Assembly: GCF_052857255.1 (NCBI RefSeq)
Contig: NC_135502.1
Span: forward strand, 156,958,099 to 157,022,098
DNA: 64,000 nt
From: Amblyomma americanum
Taxonomy: Eukaryota > Arthropoda > Arachnida > Ixodida > Ixodidae
Direction: 5' to 3'
Translations under genes and position numbers: made by a program
In this document: positions 44,880 through 56,735 of the stretch, piece after piece
Numbering within the stretch: position 1 is the first letter of the stretch
Layout of the letters: each line of letters starts with the position of its first letter
Notes under the pieces: generated by a model
The model's input: the letters and a program-made list of their open reading frames with translations, nothing else
Told to the model about the DNA's origin: nothing
Databases searched by the model: none

Positions 44880-45850
44880 AGGTATCAATAATAAATAAAA
44901 ATATATATACCAAGAGGGGTCCCAACACTGAGCCTTGCGGAATGGCTTATGCAACACTTCCTTGAATTTTTTTCATTTAATACAACGCACTGCCGCTAAT
45001 TAAGGATGTAGCTTTGTTTTCATTTAGGTACATAACAGTGGATGCAAATGAATAGAAGCTTGTGAACGAGAAGCGAATGTGAGACTGTATCAAAAGCTTT
45101 ATGAAAATCAAAACTCTCAATAGCTATGCCCCCTTCATCGACACCAGATGTTAAGTCGTGGTCAATTTCACTCAGCTTGGTGGTGCAAGACAGACCCTTG
45201 AGAAACCCGAGCTGTTCTTTAATTAACAATTTACTCTCTGTTATATGCCTCATTACTGGCGTATGTAGGATAAGATTTTGCGTGCTAAAGCCGTTAATGA
45301 TATTTGTCTATAATTTCAGGCATCACTTTTGGGACGACCTTTTTGAAGAGGAACATGAGAACTCTCACAATCATCCAGTAAAGAACAATTTTTCTAAAGA
45401 TTTGCTATGACACAAATAAAGATAAAGGAAAAAAGGTAGGGAGCATCTTTAAGAACATGTGGTGAAATACAATCAGGTCCAATAGCTTTACCCTCGTCCA
45501 CGTTTTCGAGAAGTCGCTGAATACCACCTACGCTAATTTCTACTGATAGCATCCTCGGCTCATTGTTGACAGGCGGTACAGAGTGTAAGTATTATTTAGC
45601 TAATAAACAGAACGAAAGTAGCTGTGAAGGCACGTTGCTTTACTTTCGTCGTCAGTGTCGACCTGGTCAATACGAACTAATTCATTGATACTTTACGACT
45701 CATATTCGCACCCTGTAAAACGCATCGAAATGAATTTCGGGATTTCTTCCACGTTACGTTTAGCCTAGAGAAGTATTCGACGCTTTCATGGTGAGATTGT
45801 ATTCCCTGGTAGTCTCAGAAATTTTTTTGTGATAAAAAACGGATTTTTTT
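44880..45850 (-). mobile_element. LINE reverse transcriptase fragment
   Basis: Read on the minus strand: RLLENVDEGKAIGPDCISP (about 45515-45460), YRQISLTALARKIL (about 45310), then the open part 45253-45020 with LLIKEQLGFLKGLSCTTKL and FDFHKAFDTVSHSLLVHKLL (first catalytic Asp), then VVLNEKNSRK and SVGTPLG near 44930. The YxDD block is not reached. Upstream, EEIPKFISMRF at about 45750 fits the linker before RT. Stops show decay. It may be the same LINE family as 38840-44660. Confidence 0.6.
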
Positions 45851-46502
45851 TATTAATTGGACTGCATGCCATCGCTTTCGAGTAAGCATCACAATTCGTG
45901 CTGTTACGTTGTTGCCTATGTTTTTTTCCTTAACCTTGATCATATTATGTTCGGTAAAAAACATGCGTTCGCTCCAGCAATATCTTCTAGAACAGACCGC
46001 AACCCATGAGCATCGCCTTCAACGGACAAAACTGAAACACATGGGAGTGGTCATGGTACTTTTGGGCACACTTGAATAATCACCTCTTCTCACAAAAAAA
46101 TATACGCTGTCCTTCCTGCACACGTTTTCCGGCGATGCGCTTCAGAACTCGTATTCGCGAACAAGGCAATGGTTTGCAACTGTTCGAATCGGCTGCAATA
46201 TTGGGCTAGATTTTCAGGGTGAGCAATTTTTTCGCAATCATTGTTATCTTCAAGCAGCCTCGTGCTAGCATATCTCGCCGATTGCCCTAAATATTGTTTC
46301 CGATATTGTAATCTGACTTATAATGTCTTTCTTGCACGGTATGAATCCTTCCTTATCGGAGATCTCACATTCCTTGCGCTTTTCACTGTTGCGTTCTAAT
46401 TTAATTTGGCACAGTGGCTTATCAGCTTTTTGGTGCCCTAAGTACAACCTTCACTTAGTTTTCTTTGCAATTTTTGTCAATCTATGCGACATTTTTTAAT
46501 AT
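45851..46502. other. Unrecognised, partly open on the minus strand
   Basis: Minus-strand frames such as 46447-46265 and one through LPCVSVLSVEGDAHGLRSVL near 46040 are readable over short stretches but match nothing I know. They could be the 5' end of the neighbouring LINE. Confidence 0.3.
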
Positions 46503-46728
46503 GCCGCCACGATGGCTGAGTGAGTATTGTGCTCGGCTGTTCCCCTTACGACGAGGGTTCGATCCTGGCTGCGGCGGTGGAATATCGATGGAGACGAAAT
46601 TTTAGAATCCCGTGTACTGTGCGATATCAGTGCCCATTATAGAACCCAATTTGGTCGATAGTTCTGGAACCCTTCACTAAGGCGTCCCTCATAGCTGTTT
46701 TGGGACGTTAAACCCCCCAAAACCAAAG
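46503..46728 (+). mobile_element. Ruka-like tRNA-derived SINE
   Basis: The head GCCGCCACGATGGCTGAGTG (A-box region), a B box GGTTCGATCC at about 46556, and the body with GTGTACTGTGCGAT and TTGGGACGTTAAACCCCCC match, from memory, the tick SINE Ruka described in Rhipicephalus. It is transcribed by pol III and mobilised by a LINE. This is the best single hint that the host is an ixodid tick. Confidence 0.75.
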
Positions 46729-46859
46729 CAACTTTTGTGAATATGGTACAACTAGCTGTTCCCTTTTGGCCGTTTCTGTCAGCACCTACGTTTTTAGCAG
46801 TTTCTCTTGCACTCACGCGATCATGCTATCACTATCGACCAACTGACTGATTTGTAGCC

Positions 46860-47900
46860 TCATACTCTCATTAATTTTGTTATGGCAGGGGTTCATAAAG
46901 CTATCCAACATGCACGAGTGGGCAATGTTTCTTTTGAGAAGGTTGTACTGGCTAGAATCATTTGTGATTATAGTTTTCTAGCCTTTGATATGACACCAAC
47001 AGCATGGTCGCACGAGGGTTTCTTGTATTTCTATTTCAAGGAGTCTTATTATCGCTTTTTCTGGCAAATTAATAGGTAAAATGGTGGCCATTAGCCATTT
47101 GTTTAAAAACCGTGACGATCACTTCAGAGTCAACCACACCAGCTTTTTTCGCACTGAAGCAGAATAAAAAATTTTATTCATACCGTAGGCATGGCAAGAT
47201 ATTTCTGCTATTGAGCTCTGGATTAATGATGCGGTCTCTATTTTCATGTACAGGTTCGAAAGTGCAGGAGATAGATATGAGTCAATGCGTATGCCTCCTC
47301 GCTGCGCGTACACTTTCCCTTCCTACGGCACATAGAGGGATCTCAAATACATCGGAAGCATTTCAAAGAACCCGCTGACGTTGGTCCTCCATTCATTCTC
47401 TAACTTCGTAGAGATCTGTAGCTGTCAATACACTCTTACACTGCAGAAATCGCGTAGTCCTGAGGATTTGAGTAGAGCGTGTCTTCAACATCCACAGAGA
47501 AACACGTCGCCGGGGGTCTTTTCTTTAATAAGCTGATGTCTTCATCTGATCATTGCGCTAAGTATGGATCATCACAAATAAGCATGGGCAGTTGCACTTG
47601 CAGCCATCTGGCTACATGACTTGTTTACATAATCTTGTTCTCCACGATAATCCTGAAAGGGTCGCCTTCTTTGTACGTCTTAACGGAAAAGAATGGCCAC
47701 AATGTGAGTTGCTTGCTTCTTTCTAAAATTTGCCGAAACGTTATCCAAAAACAGCCGGGCACAGGATTTGGTTGCTTCCTGTCTCATTTCTTTCATATCT
47801 TTTTTATTCGCGCCCAGTTCATCGAAAGTATTTCGAATGACTGCAATGGCTTTCCTTCCATGGTCTTCCTTATGCATAACCACGAGTCGGTCAATCTTAT
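46860..47900 (-). mobile_element. Penelope-like element PLE2, RT fragment
   Basis: On the minus strand, MHKEDHGRKAIAVIRNTFDEL (47880) lies in the region before RT. Then come TYKEGDPFRIIVENK (about 47650), ATCFSVDVEDTLYSNPQD (about 47500), YAQRGGIRIDSYLSPALSNL (47313-47255) and SSQYNLLKRNIAHSCMLDSF (about 46920). The order is that of Penelope RT. The catalytic YxDD is not preserved and frames shift often. No GIY-YIG domain is found, since the copy ends before the Ruka-like SINE. Confidence 0.65.
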
Positions 47901-47989
47901 CTGAAATTTGAAGCGCAGGTTCATGGTCTATATATTAAAAAGTACTCAACCTGGAAATGCAGCGCAGCATTGCAGCCTTTGCGAAAACA

Positions 47990-48247
47990 GTCGCAAGCCA
48001 TTTGTCAATTGGAAGGAAACAGCAGGCAAGCAGAATAAAAGAAACTGAAAGGAAAATTTTGTGAAACAGTGGACAGAAGAACGTGCGTAAACTCAGCTGC
48101 GCTGGCAACACAACGAAATTGATATAATAGAGGTCCAGATGCGGGGTCGATATCAACGTTCCATGTACGAATGACGGAAGCGTTTGTGGTTTCGTGAATA
48201 TCTGTGTTTAGGTGTATATATACTGCTCTTGGATTATAAATAAACAA
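47990..48247 (-). repeat. Dispersed repeat A, copy 2
   Basis: The minus-strand sequence aligns with 37793-38064 (shared GTATATATACACCTAAACAC-like start, AACCACAAACGCTTCC, TATTATATCAATTTC). It lies just outside the PLE2 5' side. Confidence 0.6.
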
Positions 48248-50089
48248 TTGTAGAATGCGCTTGTGTCATGTGCCGTTTGGCATTTTGTCTTTTTTTGTTT
48301 TCGAGTATCGCAAACGTTTTGAACACACTGCTAAGCCATCGCAATGTATAACCCTGTCGCTGCCTAGGCAGCGTATTGTAGTGCATGGAAAAGCACAGTT
48401 TCAATTCAAAAGATGGAGAAAGGTCTGTAATCAGATGTTTTTCTGCGCCAGATTACGAATCTCCATAAAGATGTTTGCTTACTCTGCCTTATGTGACATC
48501 AATTTGTCTCTAGAGCTCCTTTGACACAGGCAAAATAACCTTCTGAAGCATACTAGTAGATGCATGGATAAAGAAAGGACGCAATATGGTGTACCTAGTT
48601 GAATGCAAAAAAGTTCCTAAAGACTACGGGTAGGTATTCAAAAAGCGCTCTTAAAACGCTCTGAATAGAGCCGTTGAGATTTGCTCAGGAATTACACGCG
48701 GACGAAACGTTCAATTTGAGCATCAAAATAAAAAACTTCTCCCACTCAGCAGTCATTCGGCAGATAGTGCATTGGCAACGGCTGTTTTTAATTTCAAAAA
48801 CTGCAATAGATACATAGTTCAGCAGATTTAGGTATATACCGCAACATGGCAACACAAATAAATCGAGAGAGCATATATCAAGAAAAAGAAACAAATATAT
48901 CGACATTACCTAGCACAATGCGTATACAAATGGCACAAAAATGGTGTAAGAGCAAAACGACACTAAGGTCACTAAAAAGACGCAGCTTCTAACTTGACTG
49001 AGCCCAATAACGAGCGTGGCCTGCAGTATTCTTTTTGTTTCCTCTGCCGACGAAACGAAACGTTATCCACTTATTAGATACAGCTCGAACAGCAATGTTC
49101 ACAGCAAGACGCCAAAGGAAAGTTTCAATACCGCCTTCAACACAAGCTGCTAGAGTGAAATAGCGTACGCTTGACGTATACATCCATCGATTGGGCACAT
49201 GACAGAAAGTGCCTCAGGTGCAGCAACCCGCGGCTTGAATCACAGTGAAACGAAGAACCAATAATTACACCTCAAATAGAGAAATATCACAAGACATTGT
49301 TCTGCCCGTCTAATATTTAATATAGGTTGCAAACCACCAACGTAGAAATGAGGGGAAATAGCACATGTATGTACAGTTGTTGATTATCGACAAAAATTCA
49401 ACATATGGTCTACTGATGCACGATTGGAGAGAGCACTTTCAAGCACAGCATGACAAAATACTTGGCAGATATGACCAGAACCAAAATAGCCCAGCTACGT
49501 TTACGGGGCTAAAAATATGGAAGAAAACAGTAACGAACTGAAAGAGTCTAGCTCAAAATTGGAAAAACGAGACGCTGCAAGCGGAGGGCGAGCTGAGAGT
49601 CCTTCGGCTTGTCATCCGTAAGTCTGGCGAAAGAACACAGCGGTTCCACAAGACGAAGACGGCAGGAAGGACTAGAATAACCTTGATAAACGCATATCAT
49701 CTAGGGGAGGAGAAGCCAGAATAAAATCGTCAGGCGTCATATGCGTACAATACTTCAACACCGAATGCTACTTCAGGCTCAGTTCATCAACTGATGAATG
49801 TTTATTAACCCGAGAGTGTTTATGGGCTTCGTAAGCGGTTGCTCTTGCCCATGCTGAAAGGAACATTGTTTCCAGTTTAACAATCACAATCACGGTGTGA
49901 AAGACCACACGACATGCATATGAAGCCCCGGTTTAGCCAAGCCGTAGAAACATGACTGCATGGCCTAGCGATGGCGTGTCTGCCTCGCTGTCAAGCGGTA
50001 AGGGTGCTAGTAACGAAAGAGCGTGTTGACACAAATTCAAAGAGAGCGGATGGAAAGAGAAGGAAGGGACACTACAGAGCACTCACTTC
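48248..50089. other. No recognisable gene
   Basis: AT-rich sequence with short frames only. Around 49960-50010 a CTAGCGATGGCGTGTCTGCC stretch resembles repeat termini, but I cannot name it. Confidence 0.35.
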
Positions 50090-51065
50090 CGCTCTCTTCT
50101 GTGGCCTTATGCCACCGCACAGTTCCACTCATCACCGTCATAATCATCAGCCTAAATACACCCACTTCAATGCAAAGGCCTCTCCTATGTATCTCCCATT
50201 AACCCGTCCTTGTCCTGTTGCGGCCATCGTATTTCCGCAAACTTCTCGAATCTCAGCTGCACATTTAACTTTCTGCCGCCCCCTACTATACTTGCCTTCT
50301 CTTGGAATCCATTCCATTGCCCTAAAGAAGGACGAGCGGCTATCTTGCCTTCAGAATAGGCGCCCTGTCGAGACCATTTATTCCCCTTAATTTTGACTAG
50401 GATGTCATTAAACCACCTTTATTCCCTCACCCACTCTCTCTGCTTGCAGTCGTTTTAACGTTGTACCATTTTTCTGTCCCTAGCTCGCTGCGTTGTCCTT
50501 AACTTAACCTGAACCCTTTCCGTTTGCCTCATGTTTCTGGCCTTTTGGTGAGTACCATCAAGATAGAGATGTATCACTTTTCTGTTAAGGGATATTCATG
50601 ATCATATATCCATGATTATATTCATGATCTGAGAGAACCACTCATATGCTGTCCACCCCGATCTTATTCTTCTAGTTATTTCACGCTATGATCCTCATCA
50701 GCGGTCCACTACCTGCCCAAAGTACGCTTATTCCATTACCAATTTCAGACCTTGCTACCAATCTGAACTGTTGTTCCTTTGCGAGACTGTTGACCATTAC
50801 TTTGGTTTTCTGCACGCCAATTTTTACGCCCACTGCTCTTCTCTACCTGTCTAACTCAATGATCATGCTTTGCAGCTCATCTCCCGAGTGACTTGCAAAG
50901 CATTGTCATTAGCCAAATGTAAATTACTTATTTGTTCTTATATCTCCAACTGTTCCCAATACAGGCCTCGGAATACAGGCATCTCCTGTAAACAGGGGGT
51001 GAATAGCGTTGGCGAGATCTCGTCTCCCTTCATGCACTGTTCCTTATTGGAATTTTATTAATGCG
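50090..51065 (-). mobile_element. LINE fragment, RT core and 3' region (left half)
   Basis: On the minus strand, NKIPIRNSA and GDEISPTLFTPCL (51060-51000) correspond to the palm entry of LINE RT. CFASHSGDELQSMIIELDR and VGVKIGVQKTKVMVNSLAKE follow (50890-50790). The catalytic block (FADD in relatives) is degraded (FTFG-x-W). A run to about 50090 forms the likely 3' end. It joins with 52006-52300. Confidence 0.55.
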
Positions 51066-52005
51066 AAACATTACTAGGCTATGATTGGCGGGTTGATTTC
51101 ACCATAACGTGGCATCAGAATGCGTTGTGGGGTACTCTGAAAAGCTAGCGTCAAACGAGTGGTTACAATCGAAAGACGTTGATTTGAGAATTGTGACCAA
51201 AAATTATGCCGATAGAGTGGTTACTGAATTAGAGCAAAAATGTCAAAACATTGGGCGTAGCTAGGCCAGCACGTGACGCAAAATTTGAAAAATCGGAAGT
51301 GTGGATGGAGCCAACGCGTGTACCAAATTGAAACACCCGAAATCGGTACTGAGTAAATAATTTACTGTATATAAGAATAAATATGTGATTTATTGCAAAA
51401 TCAGAAAGATAATGAATTAAGGCTGAATTGATATGAAAGAAATTATTCAACGCTCTCACATTCCTACAATGTGGGTAGACGCAGTGGCCTTTAAATTTTA
51501 AATCTAAAGCTTTACTTGCCGCGAACTTGCTATTTTTGCCGTGGCGCTGCTCCAAGGAGGCACATGACATCACACCGCGTGCCTCGCCGCGGAGCCGAAT
51601 CGGTCTGGCCGGGCCGGCGGCGGCTGGCGCTATCGGCGCGAAACAGAGACATGCTCCAAGTCACCGCCAGTGCGGTCAGGGTGCGCCGAAGGCGCCGAAC
51701 GCATCGACGGTCACGCGCTGTTGCAGTATAGAGGGTCTTGCTTTGGCCGACGTGACGTCGTTGTGCAGCGCGCGCGTTACTTTAGAGTATAAACGCGCGT
51801 TACGTCGGAGTATAAAAATACCTGTGCCGAGGCTCGGAATCGAACCAGGCTTTTCGCGTTTCAGGCGGAGACGCTACCACTCCGCCACAACGGCTCAAGC
51901 TGTAACTATGAACAAAGGCGCATCTAGTGAATGCACTCTTCCGATGCAGAAGTCTCCGCGCTTTCGCTACGTATATCCTGGCCTAACAAAGCTAGGCCAT
52001 CAGCA
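51066..52005. mobile_element. 0.94-kb repeat with tRNA-like segment, inserted in the LINE
   Basis: This segment separates two halves of one LINE RT. It holds a tRNA-like stretch on the minus strand, with B box GGTTCGATTCC (51836-51846) and A-box-like TGGCGGAGTGGTAGCG (51872-51887). Two near-identical short units, GCGCGTTACTTTAGAGTATAAA and GCGCGTTACGTCGGAGTATAAA, lie at 51772-51814. GC-rich 51520-51730 contrasts with the AT-rich rest. Boundaries are inferred from the LINE reading; termini and target duplication are not resolved. Confidence 0.45.
51826..51898 (-). other. tRNA-like pol III promoter segment
   Basis: A and B boxes are present at a plausible distance. However, the anticodon stem and the T stem pair poorly, so this is a SINE head or pseudo-tRNA, not a functional tRNA gene. 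Confidence 0.45.
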
Positions 52006-52300
52006 ATTATTTTGCTTTATGGGGGACTGTTGTAGCTGCGCAGTCGTTGTAGATATCTTCCAGTAATTTCACATGACACTTTTTTACGCCCTGATTTCGT
52101 AATGCCTGCGTGACTGCTGAGATTTCCAATAAGTCAAGTGCTTTCTCGCAATCAGTGAAGCTATATATAGGGGTTGGTTGTGTTCCGCACAACTTTCTAT
52201 CACCAGATTTATAGTGTGAATGTGCTGAATTGTTGAGTATCGTTTACGAAAGCCTGCCTTATGTTTTGTTTGAGTGAATTTTACGGTTGTCCGGGTTTTA
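52006..52300 (-). mobile_element. LINE fragment, RT fingers (right half)
   Basis: On the minus strand, FRKRYSTIQHIHTINLVIES (52255-52200), then QPLYIA-like and FTDCEKALDLLEISAVTQAL with RNQGVKKCHVKLLEDIYNDC (52165-52025). This is the block that holds the first catalytic Asp (D-C-E-K-A in place of D-Y-E-K-A). The sequence breaks at 52006 and continues at 51065 beyond the inserted repeat. Confidence 0.6.
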
Positions 52301-53129
52301 TTTGCGATTACCGTAGTAAATACCTTAATAATACCATAGTCATGCGGAGAAGAAGAGGTGTTCCTGTTGGGTCGCTGCCCCGTTTCACTTAATCATGTTT
52401 TTTTTTAATTTTGTTTGCGATCGCTGTTTTGAGAGCCCACTGGTTCTCATATGACCAGCAAAAGTTCCAGCAGGATTCGGGCAGGTAGAGTGCAAGGTAC
52501 GGAGTGCGCTCTTTTTGATTTCGCGAATCCGCAGACACCGTGGTGTTTGGGGACCAACCTCCACCCTTCCAACCCCCCATTCTCCCCGGCCTCATGTTTC
52601 CAGATGTATCCTAGGCATAACGAATACCACTTCTGAGTGCAGTCAATTGCCGGCTGGCCAGCACGTGTTGAACAAAATCCTCACGCCCCTATTACTGGTG
52701 GTGCTTGAGAGGCTGGAACTATGACAACGTATCCTCTAGCAGAGGTTGAATAGGAAGTGGCAAACAAAAAACCTCGCCTCTAGGAAAGTGCCAATTAAAG
52801 TGAGGGCACCTTACAGGCCGTGCAGAGCGAGCCGCATTGTGCTGAATTTGATGAAGCCCCGTTTATAATTGTATCCTACTTGAAAAAGCGATCGGAAGGG
52901 TTTCCTGTAATGTTCCGTCCGACACAAGAGGGCCGAAACTTTTGGCAAATGTGCCCAGATTTTTGTCAGAAATTATTTCTGCCCCAAAGGAGGAACTTAA
53001 TTTATTTAGGATAGAGATGGCAGCTTCTCAGTATGCTTCCTCTGCAAGCATCAGCTAAGCGTCTGTTACTGTTATCTGCAGTGGCTCGAGTAGGCGTCAA
53101 TCTTTCCATTTCCCAATCCTTCACAAGAA
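52301..53129. other. No recognisable gene
   Basis: Short frames only. A minus-strand frame at 52595-52389 is Gly/Lys/Trp-rich and matches nothing I know. Confidence 0.35.
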
Positions 53130-54294
53130 ATGTCGGTAAGATCCGCCGCATTCCTTTCCAGTACAGCAATAGGCAATTTTAGAATTTTTGAGATTTGCCG
53201 GATTGATCAATACACCGAGAGACCATGCACCGGCGTCAAGAGGATGGAGCGGTGGAATCGTGTACCCTATGCTCAGTCATTCTCACGGCCAGAGCAAACC
53301 GCTGAATGCCAGAGAGCGTTCTTGGCCTTTACTAGTCGTCCTGTGCAAAGGCACTCTAGACCAGCACTTTGCTACTACAACGGTCAGCGATTTGTCCACA
53401 TGGCAAAGAACTGGCACACTTCGTGCCGACGCAAGATTTGTTCGGAGAGCCATGGGAACACCTAGTGCAAATCGCTCCTGCAACCAAAGTTCACGAACTG
53501 TAGTGGTAGTAATGGCGCTTCTTTCTCGGGTTGTCGGCAAAAGACAGCTGCTTCAAACCTCTGGCGTCTCGAAATATTTTGATGACAGCTCGCTTCGCAA
53601 AAAAAAACACCTCCACCAGTTCTGGAAGGAGTAAATTCAAGGCGCAAGAATCAAGTGCAGCATGACAAACATCAAGCTTCAAAATCTGCGTCGTATGCGC
53701 CTGCGCTGCAGAAGGGTGCAGGATAAAACTCAAGCACTCAAGTGCAGCATTCTAGTTCCACTTCTTGAGCTGTGCCACCCGCTTTCACATTGAAGAAGCT
53801 TACTAGAAGCGTTCTAATGGTCAAATGTAAGGTTCTATTTCGGATCTTTCTATTGCCTCACTTCAGTGTTCTTCTGCTCGGCCAGCGCAAGTGGTACCTA
53901 AACCAGCACCAGTTGCTGGAGTCAAATGTTCAGTCTCAGTGGTGCAGCTCCTCCTGCCTAGATATTTACTGCAGAACCAGCTACTCTGACCTCGAGAGAC
54001 AACACATTATCTTGCCCGGTGAAACGTTTCTATTGCGAAGGCAGTGGGCCCCAAATTGTCGCAAAAGTATCGAAGAGGTCGCGATCGAATCAAGGGCCCA
54101 TCTTCAACCGAATTGCTAGTCGTAACTTGCGTCCCGCATCGAAGAGGAGTCGAGCTGTCACCCAACATATACAAGGGCGTCTAGGGGAGCCTGTCGGACT
54201 TTCCACAAGGGGTCCTTTTCGCTGGCTTTTACGGGCCCGCCCTTGCCGGTATAATGCTGTCACGCTGTCCACACGTAATTTATATAAGTGGTGA
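53130..54294 (+). other. Unrecognised region with moderately long plus-strand frames
   Basis: Frames at 53188-53634 (148 codons) and 53772-54119 (115 codons) are Arg/Ser-rich. They overlap frames of similar length in other phases and show no motif I can name. Composition is more balanced than the AT-rich flanks, so it may be an old element body. Confidence 0.25.
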
Positions 54295-54361
54295 TTGCCT
54301 TCCTGCTAGAGGTTATCATAAATGAAAGGACAGTAGAAAAGCGCGCGTTTTAACTTTTCCC

Positions 54362-54860
54362 CGAAACGCGATTTCGAGCCCTAGGTTGTTCTACGGCAGC
54401 TTGAAGTGTGCTGCAAATATACTTAAGCCATCTGCTCACTTGATAAAATCGAAGTATACTTTAGACGAATTAATTTCACATTTACGAAAGTACACTTTAA
54501 ATACATTGCCAACAATCAAAGGCAATTTCTAGCACTGGATTGTTCAACGGCAGCTTGAAATGTGCTGCCAGTACGTATACGCGGAAAGCTCATTTGTTAG
54601 AATTAAAGTGTACGTTTTGGACGAATTAATGTCGTATTTATGAAAGTACACTATAAATACATTGCCAATATGCAAACGCCATTTCTCGAAACATGATTTT
54701 GAATGCTATATTGTTCAAGGACAGTTAAAAGTGTGCTTCAAATATGTTTGGAATGACTGCCCTTTTGTTAAACTTCAAGTATACTTCAGAAGAATTTATT
54801 TCATGTTTACGAAAGCACTCTTTTAATACACTGCAATATGCTAAAATTGCATACATATTT
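54362..54860. repeat. Imperfect tandem repeat, about 154-171 bp unit, three copies
   Basis: The marker TTGTTC-x-ACGGCAGCTTGAA or its variants occurs at 54386, 54540 and 54711. Each is followed by GTGTGCT, a GAATTAATTTCAT-like block and GAAAG-ACTC-TTTTAATACA-like sequence. It is AT-rich and non-coding. Weaker matches continue to about 55060. Confidence 0.6.
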
Positions 54861-55203
54861 TTTTCACGTATTTGAAACGTGCTCAATGCATACTTTAACT
54901 GACGTATTTTTTTTTCAAATTTTAGAACATATTTCGAATACCAAGCATAAAACTTCAGGAATCAATTTGATGCATAATTTTAGTGCATTTATGGATGCAA
55001 AATATGTTTAATATACGATATAAATATCTTTCCGTGTATTCCAAACATATTAGTTTTCGCTAAGGGCACAGTCATACCGCAAGCATAGAACCTCCGGGAA
55101 GTGAAGGCTTTGCTGTAGGTGGAACCTCTACTGTTGCAATTTCCTAGGTCCTTGTTTGGGCAAACTTTTTATGAATAGCCGTTGTCATAATGCCGATAAT
55201 CAA

Positions 55204-55479
55204 TTTTATTGGCCGCCATATTGAATTCAAGAAACCGAAACTGTGTCGCCATTTTCTCCCCTACGTCAAAGCAACTGAGGCAACCTTGGAAACGAAACAA
55301 ATTTTCAGCAGTCGCAGTCTCTTAGCCGAGCGTATCCTATTATTATTAGTCGATAGGAAGTTGGCGCAATTTTCTTACTGCTTTCTCACTGCTATCAATA
55401 GAAATATACTAGAAAATCAATTGCATTGGCCGCCATATTGAATTCAAGAAACCGAAACTATGTCGCCATTTCCTCCACT
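55204..55479 (+). repeat. Direct repeat of about 52 bp, copies 222 bp apart
   Basis: CATATTGAATTCAAGAAACC within a near-identical block occurs at about 55208-55260 and 55430-55479, each flanked by matching AATCAATT and CGTCAAA sequence. This is either the remains of a tandem array or the terminal direct repeats of a small element. Confidence 0.65.
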
Positions 55480-55619
55480 GACGTCAAACTCAAATACTTT
55501 CACCTCTATCCACCCCACTGGACCGTGACGTCATCATTGGCACGCGGCAGGTGGTGGTTTTTACAATGCTATTGTAGATGGAGCTAGAAGTATCAATGCG
55601 AGATGTGCTGTTTTCTAGT

Positions 55620-55757
55620 AGCTGCCACACATGGCGCTGTGATCTTAGGGCGATAGCAGACCGCACAAAATCTTGAAACGGGATGAGTAGTTGCTGCCAC
55701 AGATGCCTCTGTGATCTCAGGGTGGTAGCAGAATCCACGAAATCTCGAAACGTGATA
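55620..55757 (+). repeat. Two-copy tandem repeat, about 73 bp unit
   Basis: GCTGCCACACATGGCGCTGT...TCTTGAAACGGGAT (55620-55684) is followed by GCTGCCACAGATGCCTCTGT...TCTCGAAACGTGAT (55693-55757). The minus strand is open through both copies, giving a repeated peptide, but no domain is seen. Confidence 0.6.
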
Positions 55758-56492
55758 AATAAGAGTTAAATCTCTTTAAAAATTGCATCTCCTCTGCCGA
55801 TTCTTCAAGGTATAAAATAATAATAAGATTAAAGTCTTTATTTCCATTGTATACAAAGAAAAGGGACCCCCGACGAAAAGGTGCAAGTAGCAGCTTGAGA
55901 GTGTCTGAGGCCTCACTCATAGACATGGCATAACGCCTGCAAAGACTGTTAGCTAGGGGTCTCCATATGCGTTTGGTAGTTCCCCAAGCAACTTCCAGAG
56001 CTGAAGTAATTGATGAGGCACGGTAGCCTGCGTCTGTAGTGTTACGAACAACGGAGACCTGTAGCCACATTTTCCGTCTGATAACTGGGCATTAACGGCA
56101 CCCTATAGCTCCCGCGCTTCATGAACGAGATTGAAATTACACTGTAAGAAATGTGTGTGCAATTACAGGCATTTTTCAGCAAATTTTCTCTTCTTCTATA
56201 GAAATTGTCTGTTATGAGACCTTGACAGAAACACGTTCAAGAGAGAAACAGAAATTTGCCATTTTAGGATCCAATACCCGCCAAATGATAGAACTGGTCA
56301 CGTGGACTTCTCTGTTAAAAAAAAAGTTATTTTCAAAACGCCTGCATCCATTTGCTAACCACGCCGCATATTTTAAGTGTCAGAATAGTTATTCAGAGAA
56401 ATATTAGCTCATGAGATGAGAAGAATATACATTCTGCAGTCTGTACTTTTGCTGCGTCCCTGCATTCATGCACTGGCGCCAAAAGCAGCAAG
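55758..56492. other. No recognisable gene
   Basis: A minus-strand frame at 56070-55717 (RIWRPLANSLCRRYAMSMSE...) is the longest. It matches nothing I can identify and contains the tandem repeat at its end. Confidence 0.3.
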
Positions 56493-56735
56493 GGCGGCTG
56501 GTTGGGCATCCTACTGGCATGCGGGAGGTGCGGGATTCGATTCCCAGTACCGCCGGGTACCGACCGGTGAAACAATGAGTACAAGCTTTCTCCTGGCCTG
56601 GTGCTCGGCTTATCTGTGATGAAATGCTTGGAAAATCGGTCTTTGAGCCCACCTTAGAAGACGAAATCACCTTGTGCCTTGGCGCTCTTTGGCCATAGAT
56701 GCCCTTGCGCCATAAAAATCTATAATCATCCGGAA
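56493..56735 (+). mobile_element. tRNA-derived SINE
   Basis: Head GGCGGCTGGTTGGGCATCCT and B box GGATTCGATTCCC (56533-56545) on the plus strand. The body ends in CCCTTGCGCCATAAAAATC, a tail type I recall from tick repeats. It is a different family from the Ruka-like SINE. Confidence 0.6.

Noticed and set aside
51826..51898. tRNA gene on the minus strand
   Set aside because: A and B boxes are present, but the anticodon and T stems do not pair well and the surrounding sequence is a repeat. More likely a SINE head.
53283..53540. Minus-strand frame of 85 codons resembling a compact Cys/Arg-rich protein
   Set aside because: It is fully overlapped by a longer plus-strand frame, has no recognisable domain and no start context.
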